Positions 24,024 through 36,572 of a stretch of DNA of 64,000 nt are shown piece after piece. Source of the DNA: Parietaria judaica. Lineage: Eukaryota > Streptophyta > Magnoliopsida > Rosales > Urticaceae. The notes beneath the pieces are model-generated. The model did not search any database. It saw only the letters and a program-made list of their open reading frames with translations, and was not told the origin of the DNA. How positions within the stretch are numbered: position 1 is the first letter of the stretch; every line of letters begins with the position of its first letter. The DNA is taken from NCBI GenBank assembly GCA_954871525.1, contig OX940868.1:16158556-16222555 (forward strand). The letters run 5' to 3'. A program made the position numbers and the translations under genes.

Positions 24024-25578
24024 ATGGCAACGGGATGCCTTCACCCTTCACCCTTGAGCCCCGCCATGCCCTTGCCCGGGGACGACGATCCCTACGACTG
24101 CTCGCCGGCCTTCGAAGCGGATCTCAACGGCGACGCCGACGAGGGCTTCGCTCGCCGGTTAGCTTTCGCGATCTGAATCACGAACTTTATGTTTGCAAGT
24201 TCGGATCTCGATTTTCAGATTAGACTTTTTGGATTAGATTACAACCCCTAGAATTCCTGAGCTGCCATAGATTCTTCAATTTCATCTCGTTCTCCCCCAA
24301 ATTTGATTTCTGAAACTTAAATTAATCAAAAGCTGGTGAATTTGGACCTCTGATCGTCATTGTTTTGACTGAAGCTATGAAAATAGTAAAGAATTTTAGG
24401 GTTTTCTTTCTTAATACATGGAGAGATAGCTAGGGCTTTCTGTTTTTTATGCTTCACACTTCTGATTGCTATTTATATATTCACTTAGAATAATCTCTTC
24501 TCTTATTAGGGTTGATGGTCCACAGTCAGAAGCCAAAGTGGCAGAGTTGATCTCTCTTTTACCGAAAGATATTGTCGCGGAAATTTTGTCGCGGGTTCCG
24601 CCTGACTCTCTGGTCGAAGCCAAGCGGGTTAGCAAGTCTTGGTACGCGTTTATCACCGAGCTTATCAGCAATGTTGTGTTTGTTTCCAAACACCTTTACA
24701 ATACGAAGAACCAGTCTTCAAAGTGCTTAGCTTTCAGTGACCTTAAATTCAATCCCGCTGGTAACCAAGTGGAGCTACACGAAGAGACATTTTCGTTGAT
24801 CACCATTTTCAACGATCAGACTCCTTCCATAATTGAAGAGTTCGATCTCCCGCTGCCTCCGCCTGAAGTCTTCGATTGTCCTGGTCCGCGGAGGATAATT
24901 TTCCAATGCGATGGGATTGTGTGCCTTGTTCAATTACCCCGCACCATTTATATTTGCAACCCTGTGTTGCACGAATGCAGGATCGTTCCAGAGTTTGGGA
25001 GTGCTGATTTTGAAGCAATAGGAATCGGGTATGATTCTAGAGCAAAGGATTACAAGTTGGTTATAGTGATTTTTGATAATGAAGTTTACAGATCCAAGGT
25101 TTATTCTTTTAATCACGACTCTTGGATAGTGATCAAAATGCCTGAGGATTTGAGGATAAGACGCTTTAATGCTTGTTATGAAGGAGCATTTTACTGGAGT
25201 GGAGCTTGTTATTGGTTGGTAGAAGGTATGGAGGCATTGAGGATGGTTTGCTTCGATATATGTGATGAGGAATTTTATGTCTTGAATCTCCCGGAGATAC
25301 ATGGAAGAAAAAACCGGACGGCGGTACGCTTAAATCTGACTACATGGAATGATTCCTTAGCTTTGCATATATACTATGTAGATTACAATTTGAGACATGT
25401 GGGTAATTCTCCGCTTTCCTTTGAGATATTTGTGGCCGATGGCCACTCTGCTTTTAAGAGCAAAGGTTGTCCTTCTTGGATCCAACGATGTGTTTCTCCA
25501 CCGCTTGAAGGTATTTGGGTTACATTTTCGCCCATCGAGGACGATGAATTACTTTTACATTGTGATCAAAATGCCTGA
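24024..25578 (+). CDS. F-box/FBA-type protein, copy 1 (two-exon model)
   Basis: F-box proteins recruit substrates to SCF ubiquitin ligases. Residues around LISLLPKDIVAEILSRVP and LVEAKRVSKSWYAFI form the F-box; after it come FBA-type motifs (ICNPVLHECRIVPEF, GIGYDSRAKDYKLV, FDICDEEFYVLNLPE). The conserved start codon of the paralogues (MAELISHLP at 27663 and 38536) is GTG here (24538-24540). The next upstream in-phase start comes from splicing an exon at 24024-24157 (donor 24158, acceptor AG 24508-24509) that encodes an acidic, Pro-rich N terminus (MATGCLHPSP...). The junction preserves phase exactly and gives 400 aa. The C terminus is cut short by a 433-bp tandem duplication that brings in a TGA after LLLHCDQNA. 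The exon-1 model is inference; the F-box body is certain. The gene may be functional or decaying. Confidence 0.7.
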
Positions 25579-26167
25579 GGATTTGAGGATAAGACGCTTT
25601 TACGTTGAAGCAGCATTTTACTGGAAAAGTGTTTGTTATTGGGTGGTAGAAGGTTATAAGGTCGTGAAGATCGTTTGCTTCGATATGTGTGATGATAAAT
25701 TTTATGTCTTGAATCTCCCGAACATACATGGAAGAAAAAACCGGTCGGTGCTAGGCTTATATCCGACTACGTGGAATGGTTCCTTCGCTTTGTGTATATA
25801 CTAAATGCATGACATAAATGCGAGACCTTTTTGTAATTCGCGGAAGTCCTTTGAGATATTTGTGCTCGATGGCGACTCTGTTTGTAAGGGCAAAGGTTGT
25901 CCTTCTTGGACCCAACGATGTGTTTCTCCACCGCTTGAAGGTATTCGGCTTACATTTTCGCACATCGAGGATGATGAATTACTTTTACGTAGTCAAGATT
26001 ATCGTATAAGCGCATATAATGTCCGCACCCACAAGCGGAATGAAATTATGAGTCAAGATGCAGATAGATTATGTGATTTGCTTTGTTTCTATGAAAAGAG
26101 TTTCGTTTCTGTGAAGAAGATGAAACTCTCAATTGAGCAACAAGAAGAAGAAGAAAAAGGCGATTGA
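25562..26167 (+). pseudogene. Duplicated 3' part of F-box copy 1
   Basis: Sequence from GTGATCAAAATG at 25129 is repeated from 25562 (period 433 bp, not a multiple of 3). The second unit runs on to what was the original gene end: IKMPEDLRIRRFYVEAAFYW... stops with TAA at 25802-25804. After that a frame resumes with SFEIFVLDGDSVCKGKGC and ends SIEQQEEEEKGD (stop 26165-26167). The original C-terminal tail, missing from the upstream ORF, therefore survives here, separated by stops and a frame change. Without readthrough or splicing it is non-functional. Confidence 0.8.
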
Positions 26168-26339
26168 TCAAAGCAATACCCGGACAAAAGTAACGGATTT
26201 GGAGTTTCTAGCACGACCTTGGTCCATCTTTCCTTATTTAAAGCTTTTAATATTATATTATTCGGTCTTGGTGTGATTTATTTATTTTAGATGTTATTAT
26301 TCTTGTTTATTTGGAAGAATGGTTGGTTGCATTTGGCAG

Positions 26340-26510
26340 TTTAACGATGCCACATCAGCAGAATTTAATATCCCTAACGGAAAGACCAACGGATTTTACA
26401 TTTAACAAAAGTTGTGTATTTTTGTCTACACTTTGAAAGGTTAGGGACCTAAAACTCCTCTTGACCAAAGGTTGTGCATTATTGTGCTATTAACCCTTTT
26501 GTTATCAATT
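26340..26510. mobile_element. Possible worn MITE end downstream of F-box copy 1
   Basis: The homology between F-box copies 1 and 2 stops at about 26335. It is followed by sequence with TTAGGGACCTAAAACTCC and a GTGCTATTAACCCTTTTG end, typical of GGGTTAATAGCAC-type foldback elements. No opposing end or TSD was found. Confidence 0.3.
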
Positions 26511-26930
26511 TCTTTTCCTATTGAATTGAAACGATTTTGTCTTTCATGACTAGAACTAACACAATAATGAGAAAGCTGCAAGAAAAGTCTATTATTTAAG
26601 ATAAATTTTTTACTTTCCAGTTTCCATTATATAACTAAATTAAAAATAAATAAATAAAAGATTAGCTTCTTCTGCAATCTCATATTTTGGACTTCTTGGT
26701 AATACCGGAGTCGGGGTTTCTAAGACCGAACTCAGAGGTTATAACTCTGACTTCGGACGCCAATTTCGGAGTTAATAACTCAAAGCTCGGAGATAAATTG
26801 TATAGCTTTTGTATTTTTGGTATAATTCACTCGTTTTTGTCCAAATTTCATAAACGACATATGGTTGAAAAGCTAAGAGATAAGTCTACAACTTTTGTGT
26901 TTTAATGATGACAATTATTATGGCAGTCGG

Positions 26931-27085
26931 CTATATTGGGAATGCACTAGATCGTGAACATGGGAGGAAACGTGGTGTCGTGGCCGATGATGTACATCGC
27001 ACTGACCTACGACCATTCCCTCATCGACGGCAGAGAGGCTGTTTTCGACCTGCGCCGCATCACAAACTTCTCTTGGACGTCTGAA
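26931..27085 (+). pseudogene. Fragment of 2-oxoglutarate dehydrogenase E2 (dihydrolipoyl succinyltransferase)
   Basis: The plus frame from 26933 reads ILGMH, a stop (TAG at 26948-26950), [18 protein letters not shown] and then [19 protein letters not shown]. This is the conserved C-terminal catalytic region of the E2 acyltransferase, whose active-site motif is normally DHRLIDG; here Arg is Ser. A short segment after IVN is missing, and coding resemblance ends near 27070. It is an isolated exon-sized piece between two F-box copies: a dead gene fragment. Confidence 0.75.
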
Positions 27086-27662
27086 CATTGCTCGCTCGAG
27101 ACTCGCATTCTGCATGAACTAGAAAAATAGTTGTGTCTAAATTTTTGTTTGAGTTATCTTTACTGCCCGCTGCAACACGAAAAAGTGTTGCAAAATGTTT
27201 TATTTTCTTCCGAGTTACATATTGACATACTTGGTCATATTCACTTATTTTGGTAATGAAGGGTTCATGTATGTATATACTGGGTTCAGGTCAATATTTT
27301 AAAATAATTGCAATCCCGAAATTTCTATTAGGTCCAAGCCCGGCCGCTCTTAACTTTTTTTTAATAAATAAAAAATAAGCACAAGAGAGGGGCTATCGTT
27401 CGAATTTTCTCCTCTCGCACCGTGGCTAACCACCACGCACCAGGGTCGTCGCCTTTCGGGTAAAGAATTTTAGGGTTTTCTTTCTTAATATCTGCAAAGT
27501 GATATTAACAAAAGGATTATTTTGGGGGTTGGATGTTATAGCAAATTGTTCTTAACTATATGGAACGTTGTATTTATGCTTCACACTTTTGATTGTTATA
27601 TATTCGATTAAACTAAGCTCTTCTCTTTGTTAGGGTTGGTGGTTCCAGAATCAGAAGCCATA

Positions 27663-28440
27663 ATGGCAGAGTTGATCTCTCATTTACCGACAGATATTGT
27701 CGCCGAAATTATGTCGCGGGATCGTCCCAGAGTTTGGGAGTGCTGATTTTGAAGCAATAGGAATCGGGTACGATTCTAGAGCAAAGGATTACAAGTTGGT
27801 TATAGTGATTTTTGATGATGGAGTTTACCGATCCAAGGTTTATTCTTTTAATCACGACTCTTGGATAGCGATCAAGATGCCCGAGGATTTGAATATAAGA
27901 TGCTTTGACGTTGAAGAAGCATTTGTGTTTGTTATTGGATGGTATTAGATATTGGGGCAATGAAGATCGTTTGCTTCGACATGTGTGATGACGAATTTTA
28001 TGTCTTGAATCTCCCGAAGATACATGGAAGAAAAAATCGGACGGCGCTATACTTAAATCTAATCTTACTACGTGGAATGATTCCGTAGCTTTGCATATAT
28101 ACTATATAGATTACAATTTGAGACATGTGCGTGATTCTCCGCTTTCCTTTGCGATATTTTTGCTCGATGGCCACTTTGCTTTTAAGGGCAAAGGTTGTCC
28201 TTCTTGGACCCAACGATGTGTTTCTCCACCGCTTGAAAATATTCGGGTTACATATTCACCCATCGAGGACGATGAATTACTTTTACATAGTAAAGATTAC
28301 CGTCTAAGCACGTACAATGTCCGTACCCACAAGCGTCAAGCGGAATGAAGTTATGGGTCAAGATACGGATACGTTATGCGATTGGCTTTGTTTCTATGAA
28401 AAAAGTCTCGTTTCTGTCAAGAAGATGAAGAAACTCTAAA
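27663..28440 (+). pseudogene. F-box/FBA pseudogene, copy 2
   Basis: The segment 27310-28620 is a tandem duplicate of 23880-26340, including 5' leader, intron (acceptor TTTGTTAG before GGTTGGTGG) and 3' flank. ATG at 27663 opens MAELISHLPTDIVAEIMSR. Then a deletion of roughly 380 bp joins it to the FBA region, shifting the frame (stop TGA within 10 codons). FBA segments follow in several frames: IVPEFGSADFEAIGIGYDS, then a second break near 27945, KIVCFDMCDDEFYVLNLP, and LHIYYIDYNLRHV through THKRQAE. Unlike copy 1 it keeps the ancestral ATG and lacks the 433-bp duplication. Confidence 0.85.
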
Positions 28441-29100
28441 TTGAGCAACAAGAAGAAGAAAAGGTTGGTTGAACAAAGAAAAACCCGAACTTAAGTAGCG
28501 GGTTTGGAGTTTCTAGCACGGCCTTGCTCTTAATGTTTTGAAATTTGGTTTTGGTGTAGTTAATTTATTTCAGATGTTACTATTCTTGTTCATTTGGAAG
28601 AATAGTTTGGTTGCATTGTGTTTCATGAGTCCTAAATCCTAATTAACTTTGTTTCATGTTATTTCTTTGAATAATTATATAAATTTGCATATATTGCATA
28701 TATGTTTACATATATATTATGTTTCATTTAAGAAACATAATTTATGAACGGTTTAAATTAAATTGTGCGCTATAGTAGTATTTTATTAGAATTTAGAAGC
28801 ATAGATACTTGGATAGAGTACTGAACATCACGGTATTTTTCGATCCAGTTCGCATTATTATTGGGTACACCCATGACCTATCGATTTTGCGGTATACTCG
28901 TCAGTTATATATTTATTAACAATCTTTCAAAAGTCCCATTAGTATGCCCCGTTCTACTTTTAAAAATACTTGTAATTTAACTTGCAATCGGACTAATTGG
29001 TCTTTTACATAAAAATTAACATACTCTTGTAATTTTAATTTTTAAATGTTACGATTTCGAAATTAAGGTTTATATCAAGAATCAATAGACGACATCAATA
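28441..29100. other. 3' flank of F-box copy 2 and AT-rich spacer
   Basis: Homology with the flank of F-box copy 1 runs to about 28620. The rest is AT-rich with no gene or element seen. Confidence 0.5.
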
Positions 29101-29227
29101 TTAAAGAAGATATTGAAAGTTTATCAAAGAATTCGTAGAATGCTGAGTCTAGCTATTCACATGATTCACATGATTCTTGCTACACTGTCAAAATCGCTTT
29201 TCCGATCTCGATTCGAGATCGATTCAG

Positions 29228-29395
29228 TACCACACGATCGTCTCGAAGCAGTTGAGACCTTGAATTCCGGCGCCGATCGTATCTTCGGGTCCTTCTTCTC
29301 GCTGGCTTTTCCGTCGTGGGAGGTCGCAGAGGGAGCGTCTTCCCCATGATAAGCTCGGCGCCGAGAGCATCGAAGCAGCTGAACATCGAATTCAT
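29228..29395 (-). pseudogene. Broken copy of the small FETIV-motif protein gene
   Basis: ATG at 29395 opens MNSMFSCFDALGAE, as in the intact gene at 36119-36349. After about 27 codons a deletion of some 60 bp and a frameshift scramble the frame. Remnants of KIRSAPEF and LNCFETIV survive in different frames down to 29228. Flanking homology extends over about 29040-29600, so a whole segment was duplicated. Its GTCAACGCGCGGTGACG site (about 29589-29606) is a decayed version of the W-box palindrome beside the intact copy. Confidence 0.75.
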
Positions 29396-29640
29396 TGTCG
29401 CTCTTGAATGAATCGGAAGAGAAGGGGATTGGATCGAGTATGTGAGGAGTGTTTCTTGGGAAACAAGGTAGGTTTCTTGATCTGGTTGTGAGTGAGGAAA
29501 GTGTTTGGATTCGATATTTAAAGGAGAGAGATTGGAAACTTCGGAAGCGCGTGGCGTCAATGGCGGCTTCGCTGTGTTGATATTATAGTCAACGCGCGGT
29601 GACGTAGCAGAGGCATTATACATAATATATATCATGTATA

Positions 29641-30495
29641 TATATGAAGATGAAAAAGAAAATACAAAATAATTAGCTTTGCGATTCGTATAATGTAAAT
29701 CTATTAAGACATATAGTTTATAAAGTCGAAGGTGAATATGAAATATTCATGTGGTTTTAATTTCAATGCACAATTTCACTTTTCCGTTATACAAATATAT
29801 ATATATATATATATATATATTTTATTCATATTTTATAATGTTTTGATTAGGCATGTGCAGAGGTTTGATTGAGTCGATAAGAAGTAAAACTTAACTCGAT
29901 ACCCTCTTGTTGGAGTTTGGAAAGGGGACTTAGTCCATCTTATATTTTTTTTGATGGCCTAAAGTAACTCAACAACGAAAAAAAAAATATAGGTTAGTTG
30001 AGTTGGGTGATCATTGGTTTGAATTAAAAATTAAAATAAAACAATATTTTTTAGTTAGTAAAACTTAAATTTATACCGACAATGAATAAACATAAATATA
30101 CAGTATGGAAATGGTACGAAATGCTCATTTTCTATCAAAGGTTTAAACAAAATGTCCACTATGTGTATTTTTTACTCTCACACATTTCGTACAATAACCA
30201 TGTATAATGTTTTCAATCATCCAATTTAAACTTAGATACTTTTATAGTCTTAAAGATCCAATAACAAAAATACGAAACGTTGTCATAAACTAAACTAGAA
30301 ACACAGTCGTAAACATAAGCTAGAAACATAGTCATAGACGCAAAATGATAACTATACATAAAGATGAGACTCTATAATTATTTTTCTATTTATGTATGTT
30401 TATTTACTTAAAATACATTAGAATTTATTAGTAAGGACTAAAGTGCGCGAACATGCAACTCCAAATGAGTCGTATACCACCCTCCTAAATTATAA
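29641..30495. other. AT-rich spacer, no gene seen
   Basis: A TA microsatellite (about 29797-29821) and low-complexity sequence. No element ends recognised except the Helitron 3' end beginning at 30496. Confidence 0.45.
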
Positions 30496-30639
30496 CTAGT
30501 GGATGGCACCGCGCTTCGCGCGGTGGTGATCCATTATCGATTATAAAATTACAAAATTAATTCAAAAATCAATTATAATACACATCATTGATTCCAAAAT
30601 TGTATTCTACATTTAACTTATATCGTAAATAAAAATTGA

Positions 30640-32400
30640 GAACATCTTTTTGTGTAACCTTTGATTTCAATTGGCTTCCCGTGAAATTCAGGTGGATTGT
30701 CCTCTAACCTGCATATATTTCAAAGTTTATTTTATTTTTTTGACACCTCAATTAATTACATACTAAATTACTCTAGTTTTTTAATACTTCAATCTCTCAA
30801 TTTTTTCGGATATTACTGTCGACAGACAGTTAAGACTTTATTGGATGACACTTTTGTTTGAATCATCTTTGACTCCCACTTCACAATACCTGAATAGTTC
30901 ATGCGCAGCAAACAAAGTTTTTTAGCGCAAACATAACGATGAAAAATAATTTAAGAATTTTGTTGTTCTCACCATTTACTTATAACATGTAGACACAGTA
31001 TTATTCACGGTATGTTTAAGTCCATCACGTACTTAAAAAAGGGTAAAACTTCTTTCAAAATAGGTCAACCACGTCCTCGGAGGATTCGCTCTAGGTGTGA
31101 ATTATTTGAGTTTGTAAGGGAGAAGTTATTTCTCACCTATCAAAAGAAGAAGAAAAAGTTTTCAATTTGTCAATCAAAATCCTCGTTTGAATGATAAAAC
31201 GAATTTCATATGCAGTAGCCAACTAAATTTATTCCTTTATAATTTTAAATATTCTTGATTTTATCCAACTTTATAAAAAAAAAATATTAATTTTTAAGAT
31301 AAAAAATAGAAAACAATATATAGAGGGTTAAAATCTTTTTTCTTGAATCCCTATAATCTTGTGTAGTGCTAAACATTTCTTTATGCTACTTTTATTTAGA
31401 TTTTGCAAGAATAGATGTAAATCAGTGTACTTAATAATTATACATGTTTTTTACTAAATTAATATATTTATATATTTGTAGTGAAAAAGATAGGTACTTA
31501 AAAAGTTCAGGTCCAGAACGTGCTTTTAGGCTCCGCTCTACATGTGAATCACTTGACTTCGTTCGATAGATGTTAATGTCCACTTGTGAAAAGAAAATAA
31601 AAAGTTCATAATTTTTCAAACAAATAATTTGTTTGAAGACTTAAAATGAATTATAAATTAAGGCAAGCAAATCTCTAAATGTTGCACTATTATTCCCTTT
31701 CTAAAATCTGTATTATCTTTAATAAAATGTATCTTGAATTTCTTTATTGGTTTCTTTTTCAATAAAAGATGTGTCCATGTATGTAATGTGAAATTCGTTT
31801 AATATCCTCTCTAGTATAGATTCTGATGTTTATTTTCAGTACCTCTACCAAATAGTTATTCTTATCTTTAAACGATTAAATATGTGGTAAATCAAAATAT
31901 CCTAAGTCATCTTTTTCTTGGCAAGTCATTTACCGTTCCTATTAAATTAAAACCAACTGTTGCAACTTGTCTTCGTACTTATAATTCTCTGTTACACTTG
32001 TAAATATATAAACTGCAAAATAACCATGCATATGATATTTAGTTCTTATTAAAAATAATAATTGATAATATCTCTTTGCATAACCTTTTATCACAACTGG
32101 GTACCTGATGTGGATTTGTCTTCAAACTTGTATGTATTTAAAAGTTATTAAGCGTATTTTTATGATACAGAAATTATTTACATGTTAAATTACTCAAATT
32201 CTTAAATACTTACTTTAATAAATTTGTTTTTGCCGAATTATTTTGTTCCTATTTAGGACTGTATGGGACGATGCTTTGGTTTGGATTATCGTCGGCTCCC
32301 ACTTCACAATTCCTAAATAGTTCACGATCATCAATAATGTTTTTTAGCGCCAATGATAATGATGAAAAAAAAATTAAGAATTGATTTTTTTCTTTGTAAG
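30640..32400. repeat. Diverged long repeats at 30640-30970 / 32080-32400 and 31050-31200 / 31490-31640
   Basis: 30640-30970 and 32080-32400 share blocks such as CTCCCACTTCACAAT, AATAGTTCA and GTTTTTTAGCGC. Between them, 31050-31200 and 31490-31640 share a weaker repeat. This suggests an old segmental duplication inside the candidate Helitron. No coding function recognised. Confidence 0.5.
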
Positions 32401-34639
32401 TTATAGTTCATAGAATTCTTACCTGAATTGTTTGTTGGTGCAGCCTTGGGAGAGAGTAAACTGAAGTGTGGCCTGTATAACATTGTATTCTCTTATCATT
32501 AGTCGAGAAACTCTAACTTTTATGCACCAACTTTCGACTTGTGTGGTCAAACGTTGTAAAGATGCCAATGACGTGATAAACATACAGAATAATTCAAGAG
32601 CAAAATTAAAAAATGAGAGGATGATTGGAACTGTAATTTTCTGATTTTATAGTAGCTCAACATGGAAACTGATAAATTATATTTAAAGCCCTAAATTAAG
32701 AAAAAAAGAATCCATTATCAAGTATAATAAAGTGTACATAGTAACAGTTTTTTGTCATCAAAATATTCCAATTTTTTAATCTTCTTTCTATTTAATCATA
32801 AACCGCTTATTAATGACTACAGACGTTTTAACTGAAAACTGCAATTGTAAATGGAATTGATGCTTATTCGATGACTTTTTGCTTTCTATTAACTTATCAC
32901 ATGAAAAGGGGTGTGCGTTTAAATAGAAGATGAATGAACAAATTGAAGGAGTAAATTTGCTGAGCCCCCAAGAATCGAATTAATGATATGAATACCCACT
33001 TTAAGCTTCTTTCTGTTTAATCAAGAGGTGTAAATGGTTTCATCATAAAAAAAAAAAAAAACGAATTAATGATATGAATACCCACTATTAATGAAATCAA
33101 GCTCATTTTATAATTAAATTCTTTTACGAATTAAAAATTTATTATAACTCTTTGTAATTAATTCCAACGTAAAGTGAATAAATTCTCTAAAAGAGAGCGA
33201 AGATATTCACAACAAATAATTACAGCAAAATATGTGATATATACAGTAAACAATTGAAATTAAATTGAATTATTGAATTAAAGTGATACCCAATTTCCCT
33301 AAAAGAGAGTGAAGATATTCACAGCAAATTATTCCCATCCATTTGATGTGCAAATTTGTTTCAAAGTTGTTAAAAAAACACAGCAGTAAAATATTGAAAT
33401 ACAAATACATTAATCAACTATGAGGAGAAACTAGAGCAATAACGATGCTCAAATCGTGTAATTGCAAGCGGCCCAAATTCAACTGTAGCGCCGAAAACTT
33501 GTAATTCGGTGCGCAGAGAGATATACCACTGTCGGAGAACGGTGGCAAGTCAAAATACTTCGCCCCCAACCTTTAGCCATTGCGTGTGAGTCTCGATTGA
33601 ATGCGAATTTTACTTCAATATTCGTTGTAATGGAAGAGAAAAAATAACATTCAAAGAAATGAAAAAAGGATTAAAAAGACAATAAAGGGCACCAAGAAAA
33701 CAATGAACTCAATATTATATCTTAAACCTCTTAATCATAACGTAATGTCTGTTTATATTTTGAGTAATCTTTGATATTATTAATGTGCAATATTTTTTGG
33801 AAATTATTATCTTGTCGATAAAATCTTGACACTTTCACGAATAGCTAGCTATTATAATTGAGCAAAATTAGGAAGTAAGCAACAACTGAAATTGATACAC
33901 AATTTCCCATATTTATTTGAAACGCATCTCACGCAATACTTATTTGAATACCTTAAATTATACAATAAATGGAATTGATAACCAATTTCTCTAAAACTAC
34001 GTGATATACCAATTTCTCTAAAACTATGTGATATTTAACCTATTAAATGATTTCCAAAAGGTTTTTTTTTATCGTTTAAATCAATTTTAACCTATTATAT
34101 GATTTCCAAAGAAAAAAAAAAACACAAAGTATCCTTTGCCTTATATGTTTATTGTTTAGTTAGTGTTTAAGATTCCCAATGGTACAATGAGGTGACTAAT
34201 ACAATGGATAAACGACGGGACCTTAAAAAAATAGAATATAAATAAAACAAACAAACGAACCTTTCAAGTAAAATCCTTAAGCAAACAACCATTCTCAACT
34301 GGAACACTCGTTGTACCTGCAAAGAAGATATAACATTCAAGGAAATGAAAAAGGTTTAAAAAAAATAACAAAAGGCACCATGAAACTTATGACTCAATAG
34401 TCTATATCTTAAACAACTAAACATATTATTAGAATGAAGTGTTGTCAAAATTAAGAAAATCCATGAACAAATATTCCAGATTAGAAGCAAAGAAAATGAA
34501 ATTGAAAGGATAAACAGGCAACTGATCAAGACTAATCAGAAATAGTGAGAAAGAGACCTCTGCAAAGGAAAAAGCGTGCGTCAAAAACTGTATCCATTTA
34601 CATGAAAAATAGATAGCTGCATAGAATTTCCAAGAGAAA

Positions 34640-35200
34640 TTTTAAAAATATACATTTAGTGAAGAGTTAGCAAATAGAGCAGTGATAAGAATCTCATTCC
34701 CAAATTGACGAAAAGGATAGCCGAAGTAGTAAACCCCTTGAAGAATCAACAATAAAGACTGCGAGGGAACGAAATTTCGGAAAATAAGAATCTAATATGA
34801 GAATTAACGCAAGGTTAACTGAACAAAAAACCCTGAAAAATAAACAAAAACAAAAAATGATAGAAACATGAGAAACTAAAAGAGGAATAAATTCCAAGAG
34901 AAAATAACAGATAGTTGCATAGAATCTCCAAGAGAAAGTTTAGAAGAGTTAATAAATAGAGCAGTAAAATAAGAATCTCACCGCCAAATTGACGGAAAGG
35001 ATAGCCCATCTAGTAAATCCCTGAATATGCAAAAAAATTGGGAATCAAGAATAAATAAAAAAAGACAACGAAAATTCGGGAGTAAAATAAGAATCTCACC
35101 CCAAATTGACGGAATGGATGGCCGAAATAGTAAACCCCTTGAAGAATCAACATAATCAAGATAAATGGATACGGTTAACTGAACAAATAAACCCTGAAAA
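34640..35200. repeat. Three diverged repeats with AAGAATCTCA...CAAATTGACG block
   Basis: Blocks starting near 34688, 34973 and 35091 each read AAGAATCTCA, then CAAATTGACGRAAWGGAT and TAGTAAAYCCC. GGTTAACTGAACAAA occurs with two of them. Spacing is irregular (about 285 and 120 bp). Non-coding. The surrounding 32400-35880 is AT-rich with no gene seen. Confidence 0.65.
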
Positions 35201-36118
35201 ATAAATGATGAGAGCGAAATACCTTCTGAGAAATGCTAGAGAGATGAACGCAACCAATAATGGATGCGGTTGTCTGAGGCGAAACGCCTGTGAGGGTTCA
35301 ACATCACACGACCTGAAGGCGGCTCGAAGAAAGCGTCGGAGCTCCGGGGAGACATCAGAGTAGATTCTGGTTCCGAAACAAGTGTTGCCTGATGGGTTTT
35401 AATGGGTTGTTAGGGCTGAGGAGAGAATTGGAAGGGACGGAAGGAAGACAGAGAGATGCATGTTAATGTGTAATGTAAATAATATTCATTTCTCATTAAA
35501 CATTCATATGTAATAAATTAAGCACATAAAAAGGCACGCAATCTAGTGCTAAGAGTGTAATAAGTGTCAAATAATGCAGTTTAATCTAAATCTTATCAAA
35601 TTAGTATTCTCAAATCTTGCTTGCAAAATCATGCCACTTCATTGTTGCAAAATCTATATATATAGATTTTGTTTAAGATTAATCTTAAAATTTACTTTTA
35701 TCCTTAACCCAAATCTTTAGTACGCAAGTAATAACGCACACTCGTTTAACGTTTTTTCGCATGTCGCACGAAAATCATAAAACCATATTAAATCTCATAA
35801 AAATTATTAATAACCTTTAAGAATTAGATAAAACCTCAAAAAAATTAATTTTCAATTAAAATTTTAATATTATTAAAATCAGATAAAGTTCAGATTTACA
35901 TCAAGAATTAATAGACGATATCAATATGTTTTAAGAAGAAAAATAATTAAAAAGAAATAGAGGAAACTGAAAATTATTATTGAGCCAATTCAGTAACTTC
36001 ATATTGAGAAGTTTATCAACAAAAACAAATAAAAAAATTCGTATAGTTGTGACTTGTGATTCTAGCTATTCACATGATTTCTTCCTACACAAAACCAAAC
36101 CGCTTTTCCAATCTCGAT

Positions 36119-36349
36119 TCAGTACCGCACGATCGTCTCGAAGCAATTGAGACCGTTGAACTCCGGCGCGGATCGGATCTTCCGGTCCTTCTTCTCGCCA
36201 CCGCTTACGAACTGTTTGCCGTTTTCGTCCTCATGCTTCTCGGTCTTCTTCTCCGTCGGCTTTTCCGAGGCCGGAAGTCGCAGAGCGAGCGCCCTCCCCA
36301 TGAAAAACTCGGCGCCGAGAGCGTCGAAGCAGCTGAACATCGAATTCAT
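36119..36349 (-). CDS. Small 76-aa protein ending in a GLNCFETIV motif (intact)
   Basis: Complete single-exon ORF: starts MNSMFSCFDALGAEFFMG, has a charged Lys/Glu-rich middle (EKPTEKKTEKHEDENGK) and ends RSAPEFNGLNCFETIVRY. The pattern (hydrophobic N-terminal start, variable charged middle, conserved APEF-GLNCFETIV end) resembles a family of short plant proteins of unknown function (UCP031279-like), some stress-induced; this naming is from memory. No signal peptide or membrane segment is evident. A broken paralogue lies at 29228-29395. A W-box palindrome lies about 225-255 bp upstream of the ATG. The intact frame next to a decayed duplicate argues this copy is under selection. Confidence 0.65.
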   Translation of the reverse strand: MNSMFSCFDALGAEFFMGRALALRLPASEKPTEKKTEKHEDENGKQFVSGGEKKDRKIRSAPEFNGLNCFETIVRY

Positions 36350-36572
36350 CGTCGCTCTTGAATGAGTAGGAAGAGAGAGGGATTGGATTGAGTGTGTAAG
36401 GAAGATTTCTTGGAAAACAAGGAAGGTTTTGGGGAAACTGGGAAGGTTTCTTGATCTGGTTGAGAGAGAAAACGCGAGAGACTTTTTTGAGTGGAAAATT
36501 CGGAAGCACGCGCGTCAGTGGCGGCTTGGCTTGGTTGAAAATTGAATTAAATGGAAACAACGATGAAATTGC

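Noticed and set aside
35640..35675. Palindromic AAAATCTATATATATAGATTTT as a Helitron or regulatory structure
   Set aside because: A simple AT palindrome without hairpin, CTAG or neighbouring element sequence.
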